Made by a program: the position numbers and the translations under genes | Shown here: positions 40,233 to 47,771 of the stretch, piece by piece | Layout: each line of letters begins with the position of its first letter | How positions within the stretch are numbered: the first letter of the stretch is position 1 | Assembly: GCF_000186865.1 (NCBI RefSeq) | Contig: NW_008705585.1 | Span: 239,862-303,861 of the forward strand | Reading direction: 5' to 3' | Source of the DNA: Aureococcus anophagefferens | Lineage: Eukaryota > Sar > Pelagophyceae > Pelagomonadales > Pelagomonadaceae | DNA: 64,000 nt | Notes under the pieces: model-generated | The model's input: the letters and a program-made list of their open reading frames with translations, nothing else | Told to the model about the DNA's origin: nothing | Databases searched by the model: none

Positions 40233-41401
40233 CTAAGTTCCTACTTCGCGCGTCGTCGTCGTCGCCACGTCGCAGTCGAGCACGAGGGGCGGCGCCTCCC
40301 GCTCGGGCGCGAGGTCCGGGCACCGCGGCGCCATCCACCACTTCTCCTTCGCGGCCGCGCCCCGGACGCCGAGCAGGTCCGCGCCGAGCTTGGCGTGGTG
40401 CGCCTTCGTGATGCCGTGGCCGTTGCGCTTGCCCTTGAGGCGGCTCGTGCGGCTGAGGTGGTTGAGGACCGCGTAGCGCGCGCCGTCGATGGCCGCGGGC
40501 GTCGGCTTCGAGAGCGTCTCCGGCGGTAGTGGAGCAAACATGCAGGCGCCGGACTCGATGATCTCCCGCAGCAGGGGCTGGTCGCGCACGGACGACCGCT
40601 TGATCCGCGCGCCCTCGCGGTTCGCCGCGGCCGCGCGCCGCAGCTCGTCGAGCACCCTGGCCGCCCAGGCCGCGAGGCAGGGCTCCGACTTGCCGCGCGC
40701 CACGGCGAAGATGCCGCCGTGGTAGGGCTCCGCCGCGAGGCGGCCCGGGTCGCGGACGTCGGCCGTGACCTGGGCAGCACAAGGGTGATTCAAGTTCGCT
40801 TCAACGTGAGTGTTCCGCGCGCGCGCGTTCCGGAAAAAGCATCCACGCTTCGAGACCGTTCCGAGAGATGATCGCTCGTCCAAAAATGAGCCGAAACGAG
40901 TGGAAAATGGCCGAGATATGAGCCTTTGAAGTTGGGAATTTCGCTCTCTTGTCCTGCCCCGGCCGTGACCTCGGCCTCCTCGTAGGCGAGCAGCGTCGCG
41001 GGCGACGCCGCCAGCGCCGCGACGGCCGTCGCCAGGAGCGGCGCCAGGGGCGCGCCGACGATGACGTCCGCGTCCATGTAGAGCACGACGCGCTCGGGCC
41101 CGGCCGCCGCGACGTCGAGCACGCGCATCTTGAGCTGCTTGTACAATATGGAGCCCGCGCGCGCGTCGCAGCGGTCCTCGAGGCGCACGGGCACGACGAC
41201 GACGCCCCGCGGCGCGCAGCGCGGCTTGTCCGTGAACGCGTAGACCGTGCCGGCAAAGGCGCCGCGCTCACGGATGGAGCGCACGCACATGCCGAAGAGC
41301 GACTCCTCGGCGAGTTCGCCCATGGCGATGACGGCGATGGCCGCGTCGTCGCTGGCGCGCGCGATGCATGCGAGCGCGAGGAGCTTCAGCAGCGACGGCA
41401 T
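40233..41401 (-). CDS. Secretory-pathway glycosyltransferase (GT8-like, DxD), with an introner
   Basis: Exons 41401-40970 and 40769-40233 are joined in phase 0 (YEEAE to VTADVRDPGRL); the intron is 200 nt, so the frame differs on either side and the join is well supported. The signal or anchor is MPSLLKLLALACIARASDD. The nucleotide-sugar fold motifs are AIAVIAMGELAEESLFG at the start, LYKQLKMRVLDV, and the metal-binding DxD in VVLYMDADVIVGAPL. The second exon has EPYHGGIFAVARGK and RDQPLLREIIESG, typical of the acceptor half of GT8-like enzymes. The donor sugar and substrate cannot be told. It is divergent from the Cys-rich membrane protein gene by about 110 bases. Confidence 0.8.
40770..40961 (-). 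mobile_element. Introner family A, copy 3
   Basis: The intron is 40770-40969. The target duplication GGCCGTGAC flanks it (GTCACGGC in gene sense, so a GT donor). The inverted ends are GGGCAGCACAAGGGTG and CTCTCTTGTCCTGCCC. It has the same orientation as copy 2, with which it shares most of its interior. Confidence 0.93.
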
Positions 41402-41514
41402 CGCCGCTGCAAGGGGTGTTTATGGAGCTAGAGCATCACAAAAAGGGCAGCACCATGGCCGAGGTTTTCAAAAGGAGCTTTGGTGAAGTTTTGGTGATCC
41501 TTGGGCTGCCGATC

Positions 41515-43259
41515 ATGATGGCCATGCGCTTGGTCTTGTCCCTCGTCGCCGTCGTCGGCGGCGCGGGGAGCCGGGGGTCGAGCGGCTGCGAGGCCTGCGT
41601 CGGCCTGAGCGCCCGCGGGTGCCTCGACGCCCTCGGGGCGTCCCTGGCGGCCCTCGGCGACGGCAGCCGCGTGATGGTGCTCGAGACGGTCCTCGCGGGC
41701 AGCGACCGCTGCGACGGCGCGGACCTCGCGACGTGCGCGGCCCGCTACGACGAGCTCGTGGCGTCGCTGGCCCGGCCGGCGCGCCTGCGGCGCCTGCGGG
41801 CGGCCTGCGGCGGCGGCCGCGCGGCCGCGGCCGCGGCCGGCGCGGCCGCGCCGGACGCGTTCGGCGCCGGCGGCGACGGCGCCGCGGCCGCCGGGCCGCC
41901 CTGGGGCGTCGCGAGCCTCGGCGGCTGGTCCCTCGGTTCCGCGGGGCGCGAGACGGCGACCTGCGCCGCCTGCGACGGCGCGGCGACGCGCGACGGCTGC
42001 GTGCGGGCCGCCTTGGCCGCGCATTTCGACGACGCCGCGGGCCTCGCGGCCGTCGTCGACGCGCGCGTCCTGGGGCAGCCCGACGACTCCGACGACGACG
42101 CCGCGCGCGCGGCGCTCCTCGCGGCGCTCTGGGACGGCGGCGTCGACGGCGCCGCGCGCTACGCCGCGGTCGTCTCGGCGTGCGCGGCCGTCGAAGCCCG
42201 CGGCCGCGACGCCTTCCTCGGCGACGGCCGGGGCGCCGCCTACGCCGAGGAGCGGCGCACGGGCTCCTGCGGCGCCTGCGGCGACGGCGACGACGCCGCG
42301 TGCGCCGCGCGGCTCCGGGAGGCGCTCCGCGCGGCGGACGACGACGACCGCCTCGCGGTCTACGAGGTCGCCTTCGCCGGCGGCGACGACTGGTGCGCCG
42401 GCGGCAACGACGCGGCGACCTGCGCCGACCGGCGTCCTTCGAGGCATGTGCGGGACCAGGAAATCGTCGCGGTCCGTAGGCGCCGACAGGCTCGAGGGCG
42501 TCCTCTTCGACGGCCTCGACGACGGCGCGCGCGCGGACGCGCTCGAGCGCGCGTGCGCGGCGGCGCGCCGCGCGTCGGGCGCGTCGTGGGCCGCGCCGCT
42601 CCTCGGGCGCAAGGCCGACGACGACGAGGTCAACGACCTCACGACGACCACCACCACCACGGCGAAGACGAAGAAGCGGGGCTACGTCGACGGCTACGGC
42701 GCCGCGCGGACGGCGGGCGCGGCCGCCGTCGCCGCGGGCCACGCGTCGCGGAGCCGCGGCGGCTCCGTGAACCGCCGCTACAAGCGCAAGCGCACGTCGC
42801 TGACGTTCGCGAAGACCTGTGTGGAAATCAACCACTGGTTTGGGGGGTCCTGACCAAACTTCAGAACTCTCTAGCTCGATCAAATCGAAGTCGATTTGGC
42901 TGACTTCTGGACGAATCGATTGCTCTCGTCGAGTTCTCGAAGCACGGCCGAAGGACTTGCGTCGAAACGGATGCATACGCGCACATTGAAGTCGGGTTGA
43001 AGATTTGATTTCCACGCAGGCGAAGACGGTGTTGCCCCTCGCGGGGCTCTTCGCGGCCTTTTACGTCGCGCGCGCGGCCGCGCGCCGGCTCCGGGGCCGG
43101 CGCCAGGGCTACGCGCGCGTGCCCAAGTCCGACGACCTACCCGACGCCGGGGGCCAGGTCTGGGCCATCCCGACGTCGGGCCTCGTGCGCCGGCCGTCCG
43201 CGGAGCTCCTCCAGCAGACCGCCGACGCCATGCGCGACGAGGAGCGGTTCCAGATCTGA
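41515..43259 (+). CDS. Cys-rich type I membrane protein with three related helical repeats, three exons
   Basis: The start is at 41515 (MMAMRLVLSLVAVVGG, signal peptide); in-frame ATGs at 41422 and 41455 are alternatives. Three repeats share CxxC...C...L and a later D-x-C...TCA pattern: CEACVGLSARGC, CAACDGAATRDGC and CGACGDGDDAAC. Intron 1 (42422-42479) joins NDAATCA to DRLEGVLFDGL; intron 2 is an introner (42809-43019) that joins RTSLTF to AKTVLPLAGLFAAFYVARAA, which forms the membrane helix. The tail is basic, then RRQGYARVPKSDDLPD, about 60 residues, presumably cytosolic. No family is recognised. Both introns use GC at the repeat-defined donor (or GT 12 bases later). Confidence 0.7.
42422..42479 (+). 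mobile_element. Possible small introner (58-nt intron flanked by an 8-base repeat)
   Basis: GCGCCGAC occurs at the 5' end of the intron (42422) and at the first bases of the next exon (42480). The acceptor is CCGTAG. With the donor at the repeat it is GC-AG and restores TCADRLEG; a GT donor 12 bases later also keeps frame. It has no visible inverted ends. Confidence 0.4.
42817..43019 (+). mobile_element. Introner family B, copy 3
   Basis: The intron is 42809-43019. The perfect 8-bp target duplication GCGAAGAC lies at 42809-42816 and 43020-43027. The inverted ends are CTGTGTGGAAATCAA and (inward) CTGCGTGGAAATCAA. The donor at the duplication is GC, the acceptor CAG. It sits in a plus-strand gene, whereas copies 1 and 2 are in a minus-strand gene. 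Confidence 0.92.
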
Positions 43260-43466
43260 GGCTCCGTAAGGTGGCGTATTGAAGGCGGGCCCGACTCGAC
43301 GCAGGCGTGCGAGAGCTCGTGCGAGCGTCGCGACGCCGCGCGCGCCGCGGCACCAATGAGATTTCTGCCGCGCGGGCAGAACGGTCAACGCGCCGTCGGC
43401 CGATCGGAGCACGGAGGTCAGTCTCTCGAACAATATTCCTCCGGGCCTCAAGCGGGTCCACGCGCC

Positions 43467-44140
43467 ATGAGCTTTAAGTTCGACCACCCGCTGGTGCGTG
43501 CCACGCCTCTCGCGCGCGATTTCCGCGGGCCCCGGCGGGACCGGGCGGCGGGATCCGCGCGTTTTCGGAAGGCCCCGCGGCCGCTTGCGTCCGCGCCAGA
43601 AACCGGCGCGGGCGCGGCGCGGCCGCGGCGGCGCTCCGGCCGCCCCGGGCGCCGCGCGCCGCCCGCCGACGCCGCGCCGCGCCGCGCGGGACCGACGCCG
43701 CCTCCGCGCGCAGGACCGGCGCAAGAGCGAGGCCGAGCGGATCCGCGCAAAGTACCCGGACAGGATACCGGTCATCTGCGAGAAGGCGGACAGAAGCGAC
43801 ATCCCGGACATCGCCAAGAAGAAGCGCGCCCCGGCGCCGGGCGCCTCCCGGGAGCGCGCGCGCGCGGGCCGCGCTCGACGCGTTTTTCGAACGCCGCAGG
43901 TACCTCGTGCCCGCGGACCTGACCGTGGGCCAGTTCATCTACGTCATCCGCAAGCGCATCAAGCTCCCGCCGGAGCGCGCCATCTTCATCTTCGTCGACA
44001 ACGTCATCCCGCCGACGGCCGCGCTCATGTCCACGGTCTACGAGGTCCAGAAGGACGAGGACGGCTTCCTCTACATCACCTACTCGGGCGAGAACACGTT
44101 CGGCGACCTCCTCGAGGAGCTCCCCGAGGCCGACCTGTAG
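43467..44140 (+). CDS. ATG8: Autophagy ubiquitin-like protein ATG8
   Basis: Three exons (43467-43493, 43714-43823, 43900-44140) give about 125 residues. Exon 1 gives MSFKFDHPL; exon 2 [21 protein letters not shown]; exon 3 [35 protein letters not shown] and [12 protein letters not shown]. Intron 1 is GT-AG. Intron 2 must be GC-AG (AA|GC...CAG|G) to restore KKKYLVP. ATG8 is lipidated on autophagosome membranes. The conserved glycine (NTFG) is followed by 11 residues ([11 protein letters not shown]) that ATG4 would have to remove, so the protein is made as a precursor. Confidence 0.95.
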
Positions 44141-44473
44141 TCGCCCGCACGCGCGGCCGGCGCGCGCCCGCGCCCGCCGCGCCCCGGCGCCGCCCCTGTC
44201 CATACCGGCGCTCGCGCCGCGCCTCGAGCCAGCCCCCCTGTTAAACCGCTCGGATCTCCCTCGCCGGCTGCCGCCGCCACCCGCCTGCGAGTCCCGAAGC
44301 CCCCGGCGACGGCGCCGCGGGTTCCTCGGGAGCGCCTCGAGAGCGCCCGCGGCGAAGCGCGGGCGCGCCGAATTCGAACCGGAGCCGGGTGCCGCCGCCG
44401 CGACGACGACAAGACAACGATTACCCGGCGGCCTGAAGCCTGCGGGACTGGGTCGGGCGACGTCGCGCGGGGG
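44141..44473. other. Spacer between convergent ATG8 and LOV genes
   Basis: These 333 bases hold no convincing gene, RNA or repeat. They probably hold the 3' ends of both neighbours. Confidence 0.6.
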
Positions 44474-45028
44474 CTACGCGCTCGAGCGCACCTGGCGCTG
44501 GAGCGACGCCGGGCTGCCCTCGGGGCTGCCGAGGTCGGAGACGCGGTAGCAGGGCACGGGCGACCGCGCGAGGGACCAGTCGAGCTCGCGGCTCGGCGTC
44601 CCGTGGATGCTCACGTAGAAGCGCGGCGCGCCCGCGGCGTCGACGAGGGGCCCCATGACGAACTTGTTGACGAACTTGGACCCGTCGCGGTGGTAGTTGA
44701 CGATGGACGCGTAGCAGACGTGGCCCGCGTTGATTGACGACGCCATCTCCGCGATGCTGCGGTAGTCCGTGTCCGGCCCTTGCAGGAAGCGGCAGTTTGG
44801 GCGGCCGAGGACGTGCTCCGGCCGGTAGCCGCAGACGTTGAGCCAGGCTTGGCTGCAGGCGACGATGCTCGCGTCGGCGTGCGTCGCGTCGCAGACGAGG
44901 TACTGCGCGTCGGGCGCCGCCGCGTCGAGGAAGTCGAGGAAGACGGCGTTGACGCCGGCGCTCAGCTCGACCTCGCGCTTCACCTCGTCGAGCGGCGCGC
45001 CGTGGTGGGTCCAGGCGCTCTGCGGCAT
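44474..45028 (-). CDS. Short LOV-domain blue-light photoreceptor
   Basis: The LOV domain is seen in SQAWLNVCGYRPEHVLGRPNCRFLQGPDTD, where the Cys of GRxNCRFLQG forms the flavin adduct, then NYHRDGSKFVNKFVMGPL (the usual NYxxDGxxFxN) and YVSIHGTPS. The protein has 184 residues, with about 40 residues before the core and a 50-residue tail without an effector domain. It may therefore work through dimerisation, like fungal or bacterial short LOV proteins, or be a partner protein. The start is set at 45028 (MPQSAWTHHG); an upstream in-frame ATG (45112) lies in the tandem repeat. bZIP-LOV aureochromes of stramenopiles have a similar LOV, but no bZIP is seen here. Confidence 0.9.
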   Translation of the reverse strand: MPQSAWTHHGAPLDEVKREVELSAGVNAVFLDFLDAAAPDAQYLVCDATHADASIVACSQAWLNVCGYRPEHVLGRPNCRFLQGPDTDYRSIAEMASSINAGHVCYASIVNYHRDGSKFVNKFVMGPLVDAAGAPRFYVSIHGTPSRELDWSLARSPVPCYRVSDLGSPEGSPASLQRQVRSSA

Positions 45029-45058
45029 CGTTTCGTTCTGGATTTTGTGGGTGTGTGA

Positions 45059-45185
45059 GCAATCGATTTGCAAGTGACGAGCCTCGCGTGCGGCTTTTGC
45101 GGGTGCGTGCAATCGATTTGCAAGTGACGAGCCTCGCGTGCGGCTTTTGCGGGCGCGTGCAATCGATTTGCAAGTGACGAGCCTT
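45059..45185. repeat. 50-bp tandem repeat upstream of the LOV gene
   Basis: AATCGATTTGCAAGTGACGA starts at 45061, 45111 and 45161, a 50-bp unit in about 2.5 nearly identical copies. It covers the 5' flank or 5' UTR of the LOV gene. The rest of the spacer to 45448 shows no gene. Confidence 0.92.
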
Positions 45186-45448
45186 GCGCGAGTTTTTGGC
45201 GGCGCGGCTGCGCGAAAAGTTGGTTTTTGTGGTGCGCGCGTGTCGCAGTGGTTGCTACGATGGCTTGAGCCCTCGCTGCGGGTGGTGTGGGCTGCGGACC
45301 TCGGTGCCGGCGGATAGGTCGGGCCAGCGGAGCGGGTTTTTGCGGGTGACTACGCACTTGTTGAACGGGCTGGAAGGCTCCGAACCGACTCAGCTCCGCC
45401 GGCTCGAGACAGGGCTCGAGATCGCTCGAGGACTCGCTCGACTCCCAA

Positions 45449-46336
45449 TCACTTAGCTCGCCGCCCCTCGCGCTGGACGTTGCGGAGGAGGAAGGGGAGA
45501 CACAGGTCCGGGTCGACGCGCGTCGCCGCGGCCTCGCCGGGGAAGCCGTCGGCCGCCGCCGCGGGCACGTCGAGGACCGCGAACGTCGACTTCGCGGACC
45601 CGCCGAGGGTCTCGTAGGACGCGTCGCTCGCCTTGCGGTCCAGGTCCGCGCTCAGCGCCTCGAAGGCGACGCGGCAGGCGTTGATGTCCGGGACGTCGTC
45701 GGAGACGCGGACGTCCGGGTGCGCGTCCTTGCAGCGTTTCCGGTACGCGGCCTTGAGCGCGACGGCGTCGTAGTCGCCGTCCAGCAGCAACGTTTTCGCG
45801 TGGCCGACATTATCCGCGCCGCGCTGCGCCGCGTCGCCCTGGACGACGTCGAGCACGCGCTTCTCCCAGTCGCCGAGCGGCTCGGTCGACACGTCGAAGT
45901 CGCCGAAGGTGAGTTTCGCGGCGCGGCCGCCGGCGACGTCGCGCGCGGCCTCGACGATCTCGCGCCGGTGCAGCGCGACGGCCCAGGGCACGACGACGTC
46001 CGCGGGCTGGTCGCTGACGACGCCGACGACGGCGACGGGCGCCCAGTCCGAGAACTGCGCCGCCTTTGGCGAACGCACGGCGACGACGAAATCGCGGAGG
46101 AAGAGGTCGTCGTCCGCGTCGTCGTCGCCGTCGTACTTCTTCTCCAGCTCGGCGTAGCGGTCCTCGGACGCCTCGAGCAGCTTCTCGCCCGATATGCGCT
46201 TGCCCTTGCGTTCCAGCTTCGGCGCGGCGCCGAACCCGCCGCCCTTGGTCTGCTTGGCGGCCTTCTTTTTGGGGCTGTTTTTCACGGCAAAAGCGTTGGC
46301 GGTTGTTACGACGAGGGCGAAGCGCAGCAGCTGCAT
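45449..46336 (-). CDS. Plastid-targeted J-domain-like protein
   Basis: The start is at 46336 (MQLLRFALVVTTANAFAVKNSPKKK). It has a signal peptide followed by an AFA motif at the cleavage site and a basic stretch, the bipartite presequence of heterokont plastid proteins. Near residue 205-250 is a J-domain-like segment, DYDAVALKAAYRKRCKDAHPDV...NACRVAFEALSAD, with the HPD motif that stimulates Hsp70. The middle part (FVVAVRSPKAAQFSDWAPVAVVGVV) is unassigned. The gene is divergent from the ELO gene across a repeat-bearing promoter region. Confidence 0.78.
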   Translation of the reverse strand: MQLLRFALVVTTANAFAVKNSPKKKAAKQTKGGGFGAAPKLERKGKRISGEKLLEASEDRYAELEKKYDGDDDADDDLFLRDFVVAVRSPKAAQFSDWAPVAVVGVVSDQPADVVVPWAVALHRREIVEAARDVAGGRAAKLTFGDFDVSTEPLGDWEKRVLDVVQGDAAQRGADNVGHAKTLLLDGDYDAVALKAAYRKRCKDAHPDVRVSDDVPDINACRVAFEALSADLDRKASDASYETLGGSAKSTFAVLDVPAAAADGFPGEAAATRVDPDLCLPFLLRNVQREGRRAK

Positions 46337-46520
46337 GGCGCCGGCGCGTCGTCGGCTGCACACGAGCGTCGAGTGCGGGCGCCGGTGCGTCGTCGGCTAC
46401 ACACGAGCGTCGAGCGCGGCGCAATTCGTCGATGAGGCGGGACGGCAAGTGCGTCGTTGGCTGCACACGGGCGTCGAGCGCGGCGCAATTCGTCGATGAG
46501 GCGGGACGGGACGCAAGTGC
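46337..46520. repeat. Tandem repeats (about 63 bp) in the J-domain/ELO promoter region
   Basis: CGTCGAGCGCGGCGCAATTC occurs at 46409 and 46472 (period 63), and shorter related words (GTCGTCGGCTGCACACGAGC) recur before them from 46345. The repeats lie just upstream of the start of the J-domain gene. Confidence 0.85.
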
Positions 46521-46631
46521 GGCGTGGCAAACGTCAACGCTTGCGGCGAAAACGCCAACTTCAGCGAGCACCAACACCGCCGCCGCGCGCGTTCATTGGC
46601 GGACAGACGACGTCGTCTGTCGTGTATTGTC

Positions 46632-47746
46632 ATGCCCAGCGCGAGCATGGCTGAGCTCTATGCATGGCTGCCATCCCTGTCGCAGATCAAGAGCGACCTC
46701 ACCTTCGCGCGGCGCGGCGTCCAAGAGCGCCAGAGGTCTTGTGGCAACAGAAACAGCGCCGCCATGCGGCCGCGCCGTCGCCGGCGCGGCGCGGGCCGCT
46801 GTCGCCGCCCTCGCCGCCGCCGGCCCTCGAGAGGCCGCGCGCGCCATCGCTGCGACCGACTGCGAGAGCTCGCGGCGAGCGCGCACGACCCGCAACATCT
46901 TAGGTGCCGGCGGCGGACTTCGATTACGTCGGCGCGCTGCGGCCGTGGAAGGACATGACGCTCCACTACTACGACATGGACTGCATCGAGGTCTTCAACG
47001 GCTACACGTGGTCGCGGACGACGGCGCTGCACTGGGAGTACCCGCTCGCCGCGGTCGCGCTCTACGTCGCGCTGATCCCGGTCCTCAAGGCGTCGATCGC
47101 CGAGCCCGTCAAGATCCCGCGGTTCGCCCTCTGCTGGAACCTGGGGCTGAGCCTGTTTTCCCTCTGCGGCCTCGTCGCCTGCGCGCCGGTGCTCCTCAAC
47201 GAGCTCCGGGCCAACGGCTTCTACTTCACGACGTGCGCGCCCGCGCCGTGGTACGGCGGCGGCTACCACGGCATGTTCGTGGCGCTCTTCATCTATTCCA
47301 AGTTCGTCGAGCTCGTGGACACGGCGATCATCCTGTTGGGGAAGCGGCAGGTCATCCTCCTGCACTGGTGGCACCACGTCACGGTGCTGCTCTACTGCTG
47401 GCACTCGTACGCGACGCAAATCGCCACGGGCCTCTGGTTCGCGACGATGAACTACTGCGTGCACAGCATCATGTACGCCTACTTCGCGTGCATGGGCGTG
47501 CCGAACCTGCGGCCGAAGGTGAAGAAGTTCGCGATCTACATCACGCTCTTGCAGCTCGCGCAGATGGTCGTCGGCATCTTCGTCACGGTCCGCGCGGTGC
47601 TCTACCAGGCCGGCGGCCTCGACTGCCGCGTGAACAAGACCAACTCCGTCCTCGGCCTCGCCATGTACTCGTCCTACTTCCTCCTCTTCGGCAAGCTCTT
47701 CTTCGAGAACTACGTCCTCAAGAGATCAAAGGCCAAGGCGGCCTAG
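46632..47746 (+). CDS. ELO-family very-long-chain fatty acid elongase
   Basis: ELO proteins catalyse the condensation step of fatty acid elongation in the ER. Exon 1 starts at 46632 (MPSASMAELYAWLPSLSQIKSDLTF) and exon 2 at 46904, after a TTAG acceptor. The donor is either GT at 46719 or GC at 46707, both in frame. Family motifs are KFVELVDTAIILLGKRQ, the histidine box LLHWWHHVTVLLYCW (HxxHH), MNYCVHSIMYAYF and LQLAQMVVG, with six to seven hydrophobic segments and a basic C-terminal ER signal KRSKAKAA. HWWHH and overall layout suggest the saturated/monounsaturated (ELOVL3/6-like) branch rather than PUFA elongases, but this needs a tree. Confidence 0.92.
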
Positions 47747-47771
47747 GCTTGCGGGGGTTCGTCTAGTTAAG

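Noticed and set aside
39560..40411. C-terminal extension of TPR in the original frame to 40411
   Set aside because: It becomes Arg-rich noise and runs antisense into the glycosyltransferase; the shifted frame gives a plausible tail and a stop at 40214.
45184..45456. 90-residue plus-strand frame between the LOV and J-domain genes
   Set aside because: It has no domain, no signal and ordinary chance length; it ends inside the neighbour.
46904..47746. GTG start for the elongase (and likewise 49727 for SQD1)
   Set aside because: Both GTG codons directly follow a clear acceptor (TTAG, GCAG), and upstream exons supply ATG and N-terminal sequence.
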